Shown: positions 35,259 through 45,945, numbered from the stretch's first letter. The stretch: 64,000 nucleotides of DNA from RFSX01 sp965248155 (GCA_965248155.1 CBDFIO010000002.1:1426001-1490000), one strand, 5' to 3'. The notes: a model not told the origin generated them from the sequence alone. A program made the numbers and translations.

Positions 35259-35891
35259 TTATTTTCTTCTTCTGTTTCTGTGGTTTTTACGGTTGTTGTT
35301 TTGGTTGAGCTTTCTTTTCTTTTTAACTGCAGAAGTCAACAAGTCCAACGAGCTGGATTCTGAGACGTGTATTTTATCGTTAGATAAGACCTTTAGATCT
35401 GCTATAATGATCTCATCGCTCACATAATGTTCAGGATTCCAATTTTTATAAGCGAGTTTCATAAAAGAAGCTATGTTTTCAACGAAGCCTTCCTTTATAG
35501 GACCGTCTTCCATTTCAATTGCTTTTTGGATTAATGTTCTTACATGATGTCCATAGTGACGATATTCTTTTTCTTTGGTGGGATATTCCACTTTAACAGG
35601 GCGCTCACCAACAGATTCTGTGTTTGCGGTTACCCCGGGAGGAGGAGTAACATCTAATTCAAAATTGGAAATTCTAAATAAATGACTCCACAACTTATTC
35701 CTATACTCCACAAGGTTTTTTGATTGGGGGTTCATTTGTTGCATCAGATTGACAACTTGTTCTACAAAATGTTGTCGTTCTTTTGCATCACTTATTGTTT
35801 TGGCAAATTCAATTAGATTTTGAATATTTCTTCCATATTCAGAAATAACTAATTTTTCTTTTTGACTGTTGTATTCCATTTGAAAATTCAT
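35259..35891 (-). CDS. DUF4290 family protein
   Basis: 210 residues. The N-terminal part (EYNSQKEKLVISEYGRNIQ, and FRISNFELDVTPPPG later) is characteristic of DUF4290, a family I know only from Bacteroidota, usually next to murA. The tail is highly basic (KKKRKLNQNNNRKNHRNRRRK in part), possibly binding nucleic acid. Function unknown. It lies between glmS (6 bases upstream) and murA. Confidence 0.88.
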   Translation of the reverse strand: MNFQMEYNSQKEKLVISEYGRNIQNLIEFAKTISDAKERQHFVEQVVNLMQQMNPQSKNLVEYRNKLWSHLFRISNFELDVTPPPGVTANTESVGERPVKVEYPTKEKEYRHYGHHVRTLIQKAIEMEDGPIKEGFVENIASFMKLAYKNWNPEHYVSDEIIIADLKVLSNDKIHVSESSSLDLLTSAVKKKRKLNQNNNRKNHRNRRRK

Positions 35892-35896
35892 AACTC

Positions 35897-37741
35897 TTAT
35901 TCTACTGTTACAGATTTAGCTAAATTCCGTGGTTGATCAACGTCGCACCCTCTCATTACTGCAATATGATAGGCTAATAATTGTAGCGGTATCACAGAAA
36001 GGAGTGGTGAAAACGGTTCTTCAATTTCGGGTATTTCGATTATATAATCAGCCAGGTCTTTAATCGTTTTGTCTCCTTCGGTGACTATTGCGATCACGAG
36101 ACCTTTTCTGGCTTTTACTTCTTGTATGTTGCTGACAACCTTTTCATATGCACTTTTATTAGTTGCCATAACGATGACAGGCATATACATATCTATTAAT
36201 GCAATTGGGCCATGTTTCATTTCAGCTGCAGGATATCCTTCGGCGTGAATATAACTAATTTCCTTTAGCTTAAGTGCTCCTTCCAGCGCGACTGGAAAAT
36301 TGTATCCTCGTCCCAGATATAGGGCATTAGATGCGTTTCGAATTTCGCTGGCAATATATTTTATTTGACTATCCTTTGAAAGAATTTTTGCGACGTTAAT
36401 TGGAACACTTTCAAGTTCTGCAAGCAATTTCCGAAAATAATCTTCTGATAAAAGACCTTTATAATGCCCAAGATATAATGCCATTAATGCCAGAACAGTT
36501 AATTGGCTAGTAAAGGCTTTAGTCGAAGCTACACCAATTTCAGGACCAGCATGAGTATAAGAGCCGGAATCTGTTTCTCGAGCGATCGACGACCCAACAA
36601 CATTTACTATACCATACAATAATGCACCTTTCGCTTTAGCGAGCTTGATTCCCGCTAAAGTATCTGCGGTTTCCCCAGACTGTGATATTGCGATGATAAA
36701 ATCACCTTCATTGATGATTGGGTTTCTATATCTAAACTCGCTGGCGTATTCAACTTCAGTCGGGATCCGTGCAAGATCTTCAAACAAATATTCAGCGATA
36801 AGGCCAGCGTGCCAGGAGGTACCGCAGGCCATAATAATTATTCTTTTAGACTGAGCAATTCTATTTATGTGCTGTCTCATCCCACCTAGAGTAGCCCACC
36901 CTTCATTTGCATTTATTCTTCCACGCATACTTTCAGCCACAGAAACAGGCTGTTGGAAAATTTCCTTAAGCATGTAATGTGGATAACCCGCCTTTTCGAG
37001 AGCGTCTATTTTTAAATCGAGTTCTAAAACTTTTGGGTCTGATACCTTATTAGAAAGCGTCCTGATTTCATAACTTCCGTCGCTATTGGCTGAAATGATT
37101 TCTCCGTCTTCAAGGTAAATAACCTTGTTTGTGTATTGGACGATAGGAGAGGCGTCCGACGCTAAAAACAATTCATTATCGCCAATTCCGAAAACCAAAG
37201 GACTTGAAAGCTTTGCACCTACAATCTTGTCGGGAAATTTTTTGTCAATAACAACAATGGCATAGGCGCCGACAACCTTATTTAAAGCCAGTCTTACAGC
37301 TTCCTCAAGGTCAATATTATTTTGGTCCTGGAGTTCTTCGATTAGATGAACCAAGACTTCAGTATCTGTATCTGTTGTGAATTGATGACCAAGCTCTTTA
37401 AGGGCTTCTTTTATTGAAGTATGATTTTCTATTATACCATTATGAATTAAAGCCAACCTTCCGTTTCCTGAAACATGGGGGTGGGCATTAATATCATTTG
37501 GAACGCCATGTGTTGCCCATCGGGTATGTGCAATACCGACGTGAGATTCAAGCGCACCATAATTTTCATTGGCGAAATTTTCAAGATCAGCAACGCGCCC
37601 TTGTTTTTTAATTATTTTAAGACCACCATTTAATAAAGCAACCCCAGCACTATCATAACCACGATATTCCAACCTTTTAAGACCTTCAATTAAAATTGGG
37701 TAGGCGTTTTCTTGTCCTAGATAGGCTACGATTCCACACAT
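35897..37741 (-). CDS. glmS: Glutamine-fructose-6-phosphate aminotransferase (isomerizing)
   Basis: 614 residues. N-terminal glutaminase with catalytic Cys after the initiator Met (MCGIVAYLG), RWATHG and HNGIIEN; then two SIS sugar-isomerase domains (ACGTSWHAG, SQSGETADTLAG, EGALKLKEISYIHAEG), and the conserved C-terminus DQPRNLAKSVTVE. It makes glucosamine-6-phosphate for peptidoglycan and LPS, upstream of MurA, which is in the same gene run. Complete, no lesion. Confidence 0.97.
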   Translation of the reverse strand: MCGIVAYLGQENAYPILIEGLKRLEYRGYDSAGVALLNGGLKIIKKQGRVADLENFANENYGALESHVGIAHTRWATHGVPNDINAHPHVSGNGRLALIHNGIIENHTSIKEALKELGHQFTTDTDTEVLVHLIEELQDQNNIDLEEAVRLALNKVVGAYAIVVIDKKFPDKIVGAKLSSPLVFGIGDNELFLASDASPIVQYTNKVIYLEDGEIISANSDGSYEIRTLSNKVSDPKVLELDLKIDALEKAGYPHYMLKEIFQQPVSVAESMRGRINANEGWATLGGMRQHINRIAQSKRIIIMACGTSWHAGLIAEYLFEDLARIPTEVEYASEFRYRNPIINEGDFIIAISQSGETADTLAGIKLAKAKGALLYGIVNVVGSSIARETDSGSYTHAGPEIGVASTKAFTSQLTVLALMALYLGHYKGLLSEDYFRKLLAELESVPINVAKILSKDSQIKYIASEIRNASNALYLGRGYNFPVALEGALKLKEISYIHAEGYPAAEMKHGPIALIDMYMPVIVMATNKSAYEKVVSNIQEVKARKGLVIAIVTEGDKTIKDLADYIIEIPEIEEPFSPLLSVIPLQLLAYHIAVMRGCDVDQPRNLAKSVTVE

Positions 37742-37745
37742 AACA

Positions 37746-39059
37746 TCAAGGCTTTGTCGTAATAAGATTTAAGGTAGCCGGAAATTTGTTATGTGTTGGA
37801 CCAAACAACAAGGACCTATGAGGGCGCTCCTGTTTTCTTATGGCTGTAATTATAAGACCTCGGCCTTCAAGTTGCCCATTTAGGAGATTGTTTATGTGGT
37901 TTGTAAGAATAATTTCATATCGGTATTGAGTGCTTCCGTCTATTTGACTTGATGACAATTCTCCATCAAAAGTAAAGCCTAGATACCGAGGGGAGGCATC
38001 TTCAATAACATTGAGTTCTCCATCGTCATTTCTGTAACTTGCCAGCACTTGACTAATTGGAAAGTAATCATCAGGTGGAGATTCAATAACGAACTCCAGA
38101 ACAGCCTTGTTGATGATTACATCAGGAAGATCATCGACAAAGGAAATGTCAAATTCGACATTTGTTCCAGACATAGATTGTAAATACAACAATTCATCTT
38201 GTCCTTCCAGATCTAATACCGGTTCGATTGAAGAGGCACTATAATCGTGCTCAAAAAAGCTATGACGGTACAAACCAAGATCAATAAAATATACCTGTTT
38301 AGATGTATCACCTACGGAATAATATATTTCTATAGCAGCAGAGGAAGCTGCATTTATTCTTAAGCCGAGCATTCGGTTGTCAGCATCCGCGGTTTTTAGT
38401 GCGAATCCTTTAATGTGTTCAATCAATGCTGCTGAAGATTCGTGTTTAAGTGTGTCGTTTGCGATTTCTCTCCAAAAGGAGGTATCCATCTGAAAACGAA
38501 TTTGAGACACAGCTCGGAGTATCGTATCGGGAATTGGGTTGTATAACATAATTGAATCCGCACTATTTACAACAGTTGACAAAGTTGCTATAGGTGCAGC
38601 ATCGTGTTCAAGCCTTAAGTCACTAAAAAGTGTATCCCCGGATTCAACTTCAAATTTTTCCACAAGTTGGTATAGCTCAAGATTTAACAGCTCATCTTCA
38701 TTCCCGTAATCACCAAGAGTGTCGAGGGGTAGTGATAAAACTACAGAATCGAACTTTGCGTTTTCAAGGTTTGGAAAAGAAGATATTAACGTAGCAGAAA
38801 AATAAGATATAGAGGTAGACCGACCGAAGTCAGAATCATTTATCTCTCCTACCAAATAAGTTCTTCCGTCAAAGGAGTTACTATTTCTATAAGTAGGTGG
38901 CGAAGTAGAAGAAATCGTTTTAGCTGAAATAGGGACTGTATCCGTATATTCAACTTCTATATCTGTGGATCCAATTATATCTGATCCCAACTGTATGGAA
39001 TCACCACAGGCTAACAATAAAAGCATGAAGCTAACCCAAAAAAAATATTGTATTCTCAT
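37746..39059 (-). CDS. DUF4270 family lipoprotein
   Basis: 437 residues. A lipoprotein signal ends at LLLACGDS (Cys at about residue 18). The following LGSDIIGSTDIEVEYTDTV and the DGRTYLVGEINDSDFGRSTS block are typical of DUF4270, a Bacteroidota outer-membrane-associated family of unknown function that sits beside glmS and the glycogen-synthase-like gene in many genomes. Ten bases separate it from the next gene upstream. Confidence 0.88.
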   Translation of the reverse strand: MRIQYFFWVSFMLLLLACGDSIQLGSDIIGSTDIEVEYTDTVPISAKTISSTSPPTYRNSNSFDGRTYLVGEINDSDFGRSTSISYFSATLISSFPNLENAKFDSVVLSLPLDTLGDYGNEDELLNLELYQLVEKFEVESGDTLFSDLRLEHDAAPIATLSTVVNSADSIMLYNPIPDTILRAVSQIRFQMDTSFWREIANDTLKHESSAALIEHIKGFALKTADADNRMLGLRINAASSAAIEIYYSVGDTSKQVYFIDLGLYRHSFFEHDYSASSIEPVLDLEGQDELLYLQSMSGTNVEFDISFVDDLPDVIINKAVLEFVIESPPDDYFPISQVLASYRNDDGELNVIEDASPRYLGFTFDGELSSSQIDGSTQYRYEIILTNHINNLLNGQLEGRGLIITAIRKQERPHRSLLFGPTHNKFPATLNLITTKP

Positions 39060-39068
39060 TAAAAACGG

Positions 39069-39887
39069 CTAAGACACTTTTTCAAATAATCCTGTATAGA
39101 ACTGAACCATTTCCTGGGCCAATTCTGCTTCGTCCTCTATATAGTCAAGACAAGGTTTTCCTTCATTGGAAATTAATGTTTCAACTTCTTTTGGCAAAGA
39201 CTTACTTCCTTTAACGATGGCATCGGCGTGTTTAATGCCTCCCAAAAGAAGTTTAGGTTTATTTTTTAAATTAAAGTCCGCTAAGTCGGTGATTTCTAGT
39301 TGATTAATAGCCGCGATTTCGAAGAACCTTTTAGTAAAGGTTGTTTCATAATCATTTTTATAAGCAGAATAAATGACATTTGATTCTTCAAAAATAGGTT
39401 CGTTTTTATAAACGGTATTGAGGTAAAAAGGAACCAAGCTGGTCAACCAGCCATGACAATGGATAATATCTGGAGGCCACCCGAATTTTTTTACAGTTTC
39501 GATGACTCCTTTACAGAAGAAGACCATTCTTTCCTGATTATCTTTAAAGGGCTTTTCCTTTTCATCGTCAAAAATGAACTTTCTTTTGAAAAACTCTTCG
39601 TTATCTAGAAAGTACACCTGTAGTCTTGCTCCCGGGAGCGATGCTACTTTGATGATTAACGGAAAATCATCGTCATCTACGATAATATTCATTCCTGATA
39701 GCCGCACAACTTCATGTAACCTGTGACGTCTTTCATTAATACTCCCATACTTTGGCATCAATACACGTACCTCCATTCCTTTCCCTTGAGTGAAAGGTGC
39801 TAATTTTCTAACAACTGAAGATATTTCTGAGATCGTAGTGTAGGGATTCATTTCCTGGGTCAAAAACAAGACTCTCTTCTTACTCAT
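39069..39887 (-). CDS. Glycogen/starch synthase (GT5) N-terminal domain protein
   Basis: About 272 residues from the ATG giving MSKKRVLFLTQEM. It resembles the N-terminal Rossmann half of GT5 glycogen synthases: a sugar-nucleotide entry motif (TISEISSVVRKLAPFTQGKG), RVLMPKYG, and PDIIHCHGW. The C-terminal GT-B half is absent, as in the short version common in Bacteroidota, so catalytic activity is doubtful. It precedes the DUF4270 gene in the same direction. Confidence 0.82.
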   Translation of the reverse strand: MSKKRVLFLTQEMNPYTTISEISSVVRKLAPFTQGKGMEVRVLMPKYGSINERRHRLHEVVRLSGMNIIVDDDDFPLIIKVASLPGARLQVYFLDNEEFFKRKFIFDDEKEKPFKDNQERMVFFCKGVIETVKKFGWPPDIIHCHGWLTSLVPFYLNTVYKNEPIFEESNVIYSAYKNDYETTFTKRFFEIAAINQLEITDLADFNLKNKPKLLLGGIKHADAIVKGSKSLPKEVETLISNEGKPCLDYIEDEAELAQEMVQFYTGLFEKVS

Positions 39888-39997
39888 TCCTTGATATTTT
39901 GTCTCCTGAAAAAAGGGTTGCAAAGATACTTAAAATAATTGTAAGATTCACCCATTGAGGAATCAAAACACGGTGAGTATCAATATGATAGGTTGGT

Positions 39998-41401
39998 TTA
40001 GTTAGAAACTATTTGCATGAGTGTAGCACAAATTATAGCCCCATAGGTTCCTAAAGCGTATCCCAACACAGCCATTAAAACACCTACCGGTGCCAAACTT
40101 GGACTAAATGCAGATGCAACTATTGGAGCAGATGCGGCACCGCCAACATTAGCCTGACTTCCTACAGCTACAAAAAAGAAAGGCGCTTTTATCAGTTTCC
40201 CTACTGTCAATAATAAGAGAACATGTACCAACATCCAACAAATACCAATTGCAAAAAGGCCGAGATTATTAAATACTTCACCTAGATTCATTTTCATTCC
40301 AATCGTTGCGACAAGAACATATATAAATATTGAGCCCCAACGGGAAGCGCCAATTCCTTCAAGTTTGCGCGCTCGAGTTAAAGCCAGGGTCATCCCAATA
40401 GTTGTTGAGATCACGATCAACCAGAAAAAATGTGACATAAATGAATTAAGCCTCAAGCTGTTAAGCGTTTCTTTAAAACTTTTCATCCATGGAGTAATTA
40501 CATCAGCTCCCCAGTGAGAAACAGAAACAGCACCAAAAGCTACAGCCATAAGAATAAACAAGCTAGTTGTTGTTGGCATTTTTTCAATCTTAGCACGATA
40601 GTCCGCCACCTTTGTTTTTAAATCTTCAATTGCACTATTGTCGGCCTTCAGCCAGCCATCTATTTTGTCAGAAATATTAGCGCCATATAATAAAAAGCCC
40701 ATCCAGATATTAGCCACAACAACATCAACGACGATCATAGTACCAAACAGATTATCTTTTACTTCAAATATCTCTTTCATTGCTGTTTGATTGGCACCTC
40801 CGCCAATCCAGCTTCCGGCAACAGTAGATAGACCCCTCCAAACTTCATCCGGACTACCACCTATCAATTCCGGGAAAAAGGAAGAAATAAATAAAAGAGC
40901 AATAGGGCCACCGATGATAATTCCAATGGTAGCTGTGAAAAACATGATCAAAGCTTTAGATCCTAAGCCCATCAAACCTTTAAAATCAATTCCCAGACAA
41001 AGCAGGACCAAACTTGCGGGTAGCAAATACCTAGAGGCAACGAAATATAATTGTGAATGTCTTTGTAAAGGAGTATACTCATATACTGGTACCGCATTAG
41101 CTTCAAGAAAATTACCGATGTTGTCATAACTTAACCCTGGAGGTAGAACCAAATCGTATTTTACCAATAAATCATAAAGACCGGTACCGTACCAGTGTGG
41201 TGCAATCAGACCTAATGGCCAGTTTAATAATGCTGGAATAAAATATGCAAGGAGAAGGCCCGGCACATAGGTGTAAAACTTTTTCCAGGAAGGGGAATCC
41301 AATGAAGAAGTATGGAAAATAACGGCCAATACGACCAAAAGAATTCCTAAAACAACAGCATCAGTAGTAAAAAAAGGAGCAATAGAAAGACACATATACA
41401 T
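39998..41401 (-). CDS. DUF819 family membrane protein
   Basis: 467 residues with about ten to twelve hydrophobic segments. DUF819 signatures include TVAGSWIGGGANQTAMKE and GSQANVGGAASAPIVASAF, glycine-rich half-helix motifs that suggest a transporter. Substrate unknown. Two ATG codons (6 bases apart) could start translation. It is isolated by about 75-140 base gaps from its neighbours. Confidence 0.87.
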   Translation of the reverse strand: MYMCLSIAPFFTTDAVVLGILLVVLAVIFHTSSLDSPSWKKFYTYVPGLLLAYFIPALLNWPLGLIAPHWYGTGLYDLLVKYDLVLPPGLSYDNIGNFLEANAVPVYEYTPLQRHSQLYFVASRYLLPASLVLLCLGIDFKGLMGLGSKALIMFFTATIGIIIGGPIALLFISSFFPELIGGSPDEVWRGLSTVAGSWIGGGANQTAMKEIFEVKDNLFGTMIVVDVVVANIWMGFLLYGANISDKIDGWLKADNSAIEDLKTKVADYRAKIEKMPTTTSLFILMAVAFGAVSVSHWGADVITPWMKSFKETLNSLRLNSFMSHFFWLIVISTTIGMTLALTRARKLEGIGASRWGSIFIYVLVATIGMKMNLGEVFNNLGLFAIGICWMLVHVLLLLTVGKLIKAPFFFVAVGSQANVGGAASAPIVASAFSPSLAPVGVLMAVLGYALGTYGAIICATLMQIVSN

Positions 41402-41541
41402 AAGATTAAGGCGGAAAATAACAAAAAATATTCAGAGGACTAATCGTTAAGATTGATAGCGCTGATGTCCCCTTAATCTTATAAGTAATAATTAACGATT
41501 AAATATGGAAGAAATGATTATACTTCAAGATAGTTAACAAA

Positions 41542-43707
41542 CTAATTTTCTATGACGTCTAGGTCTATTTGTCGACTCTCCAGATCAGCGGAGACGACCC
41601 GGACCTTAATTTTATCACCGATTTTTATTGAATGTCCACCATTACTTGTTGAAGCCATAAACCTTCCGGGAGCTAGATTATAATGTGAACTGAAGTTGCT
41701 AAATGGAACCATACCTTCAGCTTTAGATTGGTCTAATGCAACAAAAACACCACGCTCAAACATTCCCGAAATCACACCTTCAAACTCTTCTCCAACATGT
41801 TCCACCATGTATTCTACTTGTTTGTATTTGATAGAATCCCTTTCAGCCTCCATGGCTTTTCTTTCTTGTTTTGATATGTGGATACATTTGGCTTCGAGCT
41901 TGTTTTTGTCTGAATAATAATCGGCATCAAGGTTTTTCTCTAAAAGACGATGTACAAGCACATCGGAATACCGCCTTATGGGAGACGTAAAGTGCGTGTA
42001 TTCATCAAAGTGCAAACCGTAGTGTCCAATATTATTTGTTGAGTAAACGGCCTTTGCCATTGTCCTAATTGCAAACTGCATCAGTATTTTTGATGCAGGA
42101 TCATTTTTAGCCTTTGCCGATAAGCTGGTGAAAGTTTCAGCAATTCTTTCAGGAGTAGACAAGTCCATTTTTATTCCCAGTTCTCTCATAAACAGACTTA
42201 GGTCTGCAAGACGATCCACATCCGGAAGGTCATGAATTCTGTAAACGAATGGAATTGGTTTTCCTTTGCTTTTCGAAGAAATATAATGAGCAACACTCTT
42301 GTTGGCTAACAACATATAATCTTCGATTAAAAGATGTGCGTCTTTTCTTTCTTTTACAAAAACTCCTGTAGGTTTATTGTCGTCTCGGAGGATAAATTTA
42401 ACTTCATCGGTTTCGAAAGCGATCGCTCCGTTTTTAAATTTCTCTTTCCTCAGAGCAAAAGCAATCTTATTTATTTTATTAAGCTCTTTGTGATATAAGC
42501 CCCCTGAATTTTCTATTGAAAGTTGTGCTTCTTCGTAAGTGAATCTTTTGTCGGAATGAATTATTGTTTTTCCAAACCACTCATGAACTATTTTATAATT
42601 TTTATCAAAAGTAAATACTGCTGAAAAACACAGCCGATCTACTTTGGGTTTCAGACTGCACAAATCATTAGATAGCTTTTCCGGAAGCATTGCAATACAC
42701 CGGTCTACAAGATAAATTGAGGTTGATCTTTTCGTAGCTTCTTTATCTAATGCGGTATTTGGTTTTAGAAAATGTGTAACATCAGCAATGTGAACACCTA
42801 CTTCGGTATTTCCATTCTCTAACTTATTGTAAGAGATCGCATCATCAAAGTCTTGTGCCGTATCCGGGTCAATAGTAAAGGTCAGCACTTTGCGAAAATC
42901 TTTTCTATTTGCAAGCTCACTCTCATCAATCGTCGAAGAGAAGCGCGAAGTTTCTTTAAGGACTTCTTCTGGGTAGTCAGAACTAAAACCATTTTCTACC
43001 AAGATGCTTTCCATCATCCAATTGTGGTCATCAATAGCTTCAAAGACTTTTATTACTTCACCCCAGGTACTTAGATCTTGGCCATTTGGCCATTTGCTTA
43101 TATTGACAAGAACCCTATCACCGTCTTTTGCGGTGTTGTAATTTTCTTTTTTTACGTTAACGGATAGTGTTATTCTTGGATTGCTGGATGATACGACAGC
43201 AAATTTGTTTCGTCTTTTAAAAACACCCATCAATTGAGTCGTATTTCTTTTTAGAATTTTTACAACCCGTCCTTCAGGATTTTTTCCTTTATAAAAGGAA
43301 ACCGAAACATCCACCTCATCTCCATTTAATGCACCATCAAGGTGTCTAAACGGGACATAAACATCTTTATCCAAAGCACTTACCAGAATATAGGCAGCGC
43401 CACTTCTGATCTTTTCAACCGTTCCTGAGTATATGGATTTGGACTGTACGTTTTTTGATCTAAAATCTGTACCCTTATTTAGAACGTATTTTCCGTCTGA
43501 AACAGGACGCAGCATGCTCTGTTCTGCCAAAGATTTTAAGGCATAGTTAATAGCGTCTTTATTACTGGTAATCTTTAGTTTTTTAGATAGCTGTCCCGCG
43601 TCAAGTCGTTTCTTCGGGTTTTTAGTAAAATGTTTGAGTAATATTGATTTAAGCTTTGAGCCGCTTAAAGGTTTTTGATTTGATTTCTTTCTTCTTTTTC
43701 TTCCCAT
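41542..43707 (-). CDS. rnr: Ribonuclease R
   Basis: 721 residues of the RNB family of processive 3'-5' exoribonucleases. A basic N-terminus and winged-helix region lead to cold-shock domains, the RNB catalytic domain with the Asp cluster in TIDPDTAQDFDDAIS, the HYGLHFDEYTHFTSPIRRYSD region (split) and a C-terminal S1 domain (GEEFEGVISGMFERGVFV). Complete. Its first 43 bases overlap the end of the uncharacterised gene upstream. Confidence 0.95.
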   Translation of the reverse strand: MGRKRRKKSNQKPLSGSKLKSILLKHFTKNPKKRLDAGQLSKKLKITSNKDAINYALKSLAEQSMLRPVSDGKYVLNKGTDFRSKNVQSKSIYSGTVEKIRSGAAYILVSALDKDVYVPFRHLDGALNGDEVDVSVSFYKGKNPEGRVVKILKRNTTQLMGVFKRRNKFAVVSSSNPRITLSVNVKKENYNTAKDGDRVLVNISKWPNGQDLSTWGEVIKVFEAIDDHNWMMESILVENGFSSDYPEEVLKETSRFSSTIDESELANRKDFRKVLTFTIDPDTAQDFDDAISYNKLENGNTEVGVHIADVTHFLKPNTALDKEATKRSTSIYLVDRCIAMLPEKLSNDLCSLKPKVDRLCFSAVFTFDKNYKIVHEWFGKTIIHSDKRFTYEEAQLSIENSGGLYHKELNKINKIAFALRKEKFKNGAIAFETDEVKFILRDDNKPTGVFVKERKDAHLLIEDYMLLANKSVAHYISSKSKGKPIPFVYRIHDLPDVDRLADLSLFMRELGIKMDLSTPERIAETFTSLSAKAKNDPASKILMQFAIRTMAKAVYSTNNIGHYGLHFDEYTHFTSPIRRYSDVLVHRLLEKNLDADYYSDKNKLEAKCIHISKQERKAMEAERDSIKYKQVEYMVEHVGEEFEGVISGMFERGVFVALDQSKAEGMVPFSNFSSHYNLAPGRFMASTSNGGHSIKIGDKIKVRVVSADLESRQIDLDVIEN

Positions 43708-44213
43708 GTCATTAATTCTTCTTGGCTACTCTTGATATGTCCATCTGGTAGGATTTCAAATCGATAGGCTTTGCTAAGAGTAGGATTATAATTTTTGTCT
43801 TCTGCACTACTTTCTCCCACGGTTGAGTATACACAATTATCTTCATCAATAAGAGCGGCAGATCTTAACACGCTAGCCCCATTGCTAATCGTTCCTGCTA
43901 TCACCTTTTTTGAAACAAGGAGGCCTTGTTGATCGAGTGTGAGTAAAATATATTCGTAACTCATAATGGAACCCTTCCAATACACGATGGCATAAAAAGG
44001 ACCATCTAGTTTTAATTGGAAACAAGGAATAAGTTCAGAGTATTCATCTAAAGTATCCCAGGTCTTGAAGTTGTTATCTATTATTTTTTGAGGAAGGGGA
44101 CGATTGTGCTTGCTGAATGAAATTGCGACTTCTTCAGTAAGGTTTATCGGCGGATCTATCTCTGGAAAAAATTGTAATAACTCCTCAAGGACTTGAGGTA
44201 TCTGTGCATTCAT
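43665..44213 (-). CDS. Uncharacterised cytoplasmic protein
   Basis: About 182 residues, no signal or membrane segment. It contains a beta-rich middle (CFQLKLDGPFYAIVYWKG, YEYILLTLDQQGLLVSKKVIAG) with a TISNG segment. I do not recognise the family. I start at the ATG for MNAQIPQ, three codons inside a longer option. It overlaps rnr by 43 bases, which is long, so one of the two ends may be shorter in life. Confidence 0.65.
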   Translation of the reverse strand: MNAQIPQVLEELLQFFPEIDPPINLTEEVAISFSKHNRPLPQKIIDNNFKTWDTLDEYSELIPCFQLKLDGPFYAIVYWKGSIMSYEYILLTLDQQGLLVSKKVIAGTISNGASVLRSAALIDEDNCVYSTVGESSAEDKNYNPTLSKAYRFEILPDGHIKSSQEELMTWEEKEERNQIKNL

Positions 44214-44260
44214 ATAAAACAAAGGTAAATGATATTATATTAAGAAGAAAGCAAGTGTTA

Positions 44261-45742
44261 TTACTCTTTTTTTGAGTTACGAACATGATTTATATATAAT
44301 TGGGCATAATTTAGTTGTGAGTCAACACCGTGTATAATATCTAAAAGGGAAGGTGTGAAATTAATATTTGGTAAAACACCTTGATTTTCTTCCATATAGC
44401 ACGTAGCAAACAACTTTGTTGTGGAGAGGGAAACCCGGATCCCCGACCTGTATAATTTTGATCCCATAGCGTGAGCACGGAAAATTTTTGTTCCACCTGT
44501 TTCTTCACCAATTATTTTTCCCATAGAATAACACTGAAAAGTAGAAGCAAAACTGGAGGCCGCAGAAGATGAATCCCGGTTGACCAACAAATAGCAGTCC
44601 CCCTTAAATTCGAAATCTTTGAATATTGGCTCTTCATTGAAAAACACATCTTCATTAACAAAAGTCCCAAGTGGCTTTTTTAAAATTGAATTCAGATCAA
44701 TGTAATGCCTCTTGTGTTCAATATATGGTGTATTATGCATCAACATATGGTTTCGCGAAGTAATACTTTTTTGATAAGCCTCACTGACCTTCATACTCGA
44801 CTTCCCCATAGTTTTGAAATATCCGTTGGAAATAAAATGAAATAATTCTGATGAGATTTTAGGCCATCCTCCAAAATTTCCTCTTACATCAATTATAAGA
44901 GAATGAACTTTATCCTCTTTAATGTTTTTAAAAGTTTTCTTAAGAAAAGATTTGTAAGCATCGAGATCGGCAGTAAGGAATGCATAAATATTAAGATGAC
45001 CAATTCCCGGAGCAATCAAATTATAGTCATATGGTTTTCCTTTTGCAATTTTTTTATCTTTTTCTTCCCTATTGTTTTTCTGTTTGATTTTCCACTCATT
45101 ATATGGCATAGTAGTAATAACAGTTGACAATGTATCGGCAACAAAATATTTAAAAATTAATTCATTTGACTTTCCAAATGCTAAATAGAGGCATTGTTCA
45201 AATTCGGCGTCAATTCTTGTATTTCGAAACGGTATAATTTCATAAGAGATGTATGGGTCAATGACATTTAAGAACGCTTCTGTTGTTAGACCATTTATGG
45301 ACACGATTTTTGAACCAACTGGAATTGTTCCATTATTAAATGATTTTATTACATATAGTTCATTATTGTTGTTTAGATAAACCTCATATGGAAAGACGCC
45401 GGATTCCTTTCTTTTCTTGAGCAACCAGTGTTCCGGCAGATATACTGAGCTATGTCCGTCTTTTATTAATGTGATCACCTGAGCAACTTTTTTATAAAAC
45501 TCAAGCACAGTGTGAGGCTGGTCGAGGCTTAACTTGATTTGATTATATGTGCCCAAGAAGTCACTTTCAGTAATTTTTTGAAATGGATCAGGATGAGCTT
45601 CAAGAAGATCCTTTAGATCTTCAAAATCTTTATTTAGCTTTTTAATGCTTATGAGCCTGTCATCTTGTGCGATTAAATTAAAACTCAGCAACAGAATTAA
45701 AAACAATATCGAAAAGAGGTGTAAAGGAAATGATCTATTCAT
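44261..45742 (-). CDS. Secreted S41 family (C-terminal processing-like) peptidase
   Basis: About 493 residues from the ATG giving MNRSFPLHL; a signal peptide ends near LIAQ. A PDZ-like part (GTIPVGSKIVSINGLTTEAF) precedes the TSPc peptidase domain (IIDVRGNFGGWPKISSELF; nucleophile Ser in NRDSSSAASSFAS; GEETGGTK). These enzymes cut near C-termini in the envelope. Substrate unknown. Last gene of the long minus-strand block and divergent from the sdh locus. Confidence 0.87.
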   Translation of the reverse strand: MNRSFPLHLFSILFLILLLSFNLIAQDDRLISIKKLNKDFEDLKDLLEAHPDPFQKITESDFLGTYNQIKLSLDQPHTVLEFYKKVAQVITLIKDGHSSVYLPEHWLLKKRKESGVFPYEVYLNNNNELYVIKSFNNGTIPVGSKIVSINGLTTEAFLNVIDPYISYEIIPFRNTRIDAEFEQCLYLAFGKSNELIFKYFVADTLSTVITTMPYNEWKIKQKNNREEKDKKIAKGKPYDYNLIAPGIGHLNIYAFLTADLDAYKSFLKKTFKNIKEDKVHSLIIDVRGNFGGWPKISSELFHFISNGYFKTMGKSSMKVSEAYQKSITSRNHMLMHNTPYIEHKRHYIDLNSILKKPLGTFVNEDVFFNEEPIFKDFEFKGDCYLLVNRDSSSAASSFASTFQCYSMGKIIGEETGGTKIFRAHAMGSKLYRSGIRVSLSTTKLFATCYMEENQGVLPNINFTPSLLDIIHGVDSQLNYAQLYINHVRNSKKE

Positions 45743-45914
45743 AACTATTGGTTTTAAACAAGAGTACTGTTCAAAATTATAGAACTTAAACAAGAATAAT
45801 ACATCAAGGAAAGGATAGGGGTAATTAATTTTAAAACTATTAAATAATCACACGAACAACTAATTAAGATTTAATCTAAATACCGAAGGCCTCACAGAAA
45901 AGTTTTGATTAGAT

Positions 45915-45922
45915 TAATTTTG
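45915..45922 (+). promoter_or_regulatory. Bacteroidota-type -7 promoter element upstream of sdhC
   Basis: TAATTTTG matches the TAnnTTTG -7 consensus of Bacteroidota sigma-ABfr and lies 23 bases before the sdhC ATG. No clear TTTG at -33 with the usual spacing was found, so the call is tentative. Confidence 0.4.
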
Positions 45923-45945
45923 TCCGAGAAAAAGAAAAAACAAGA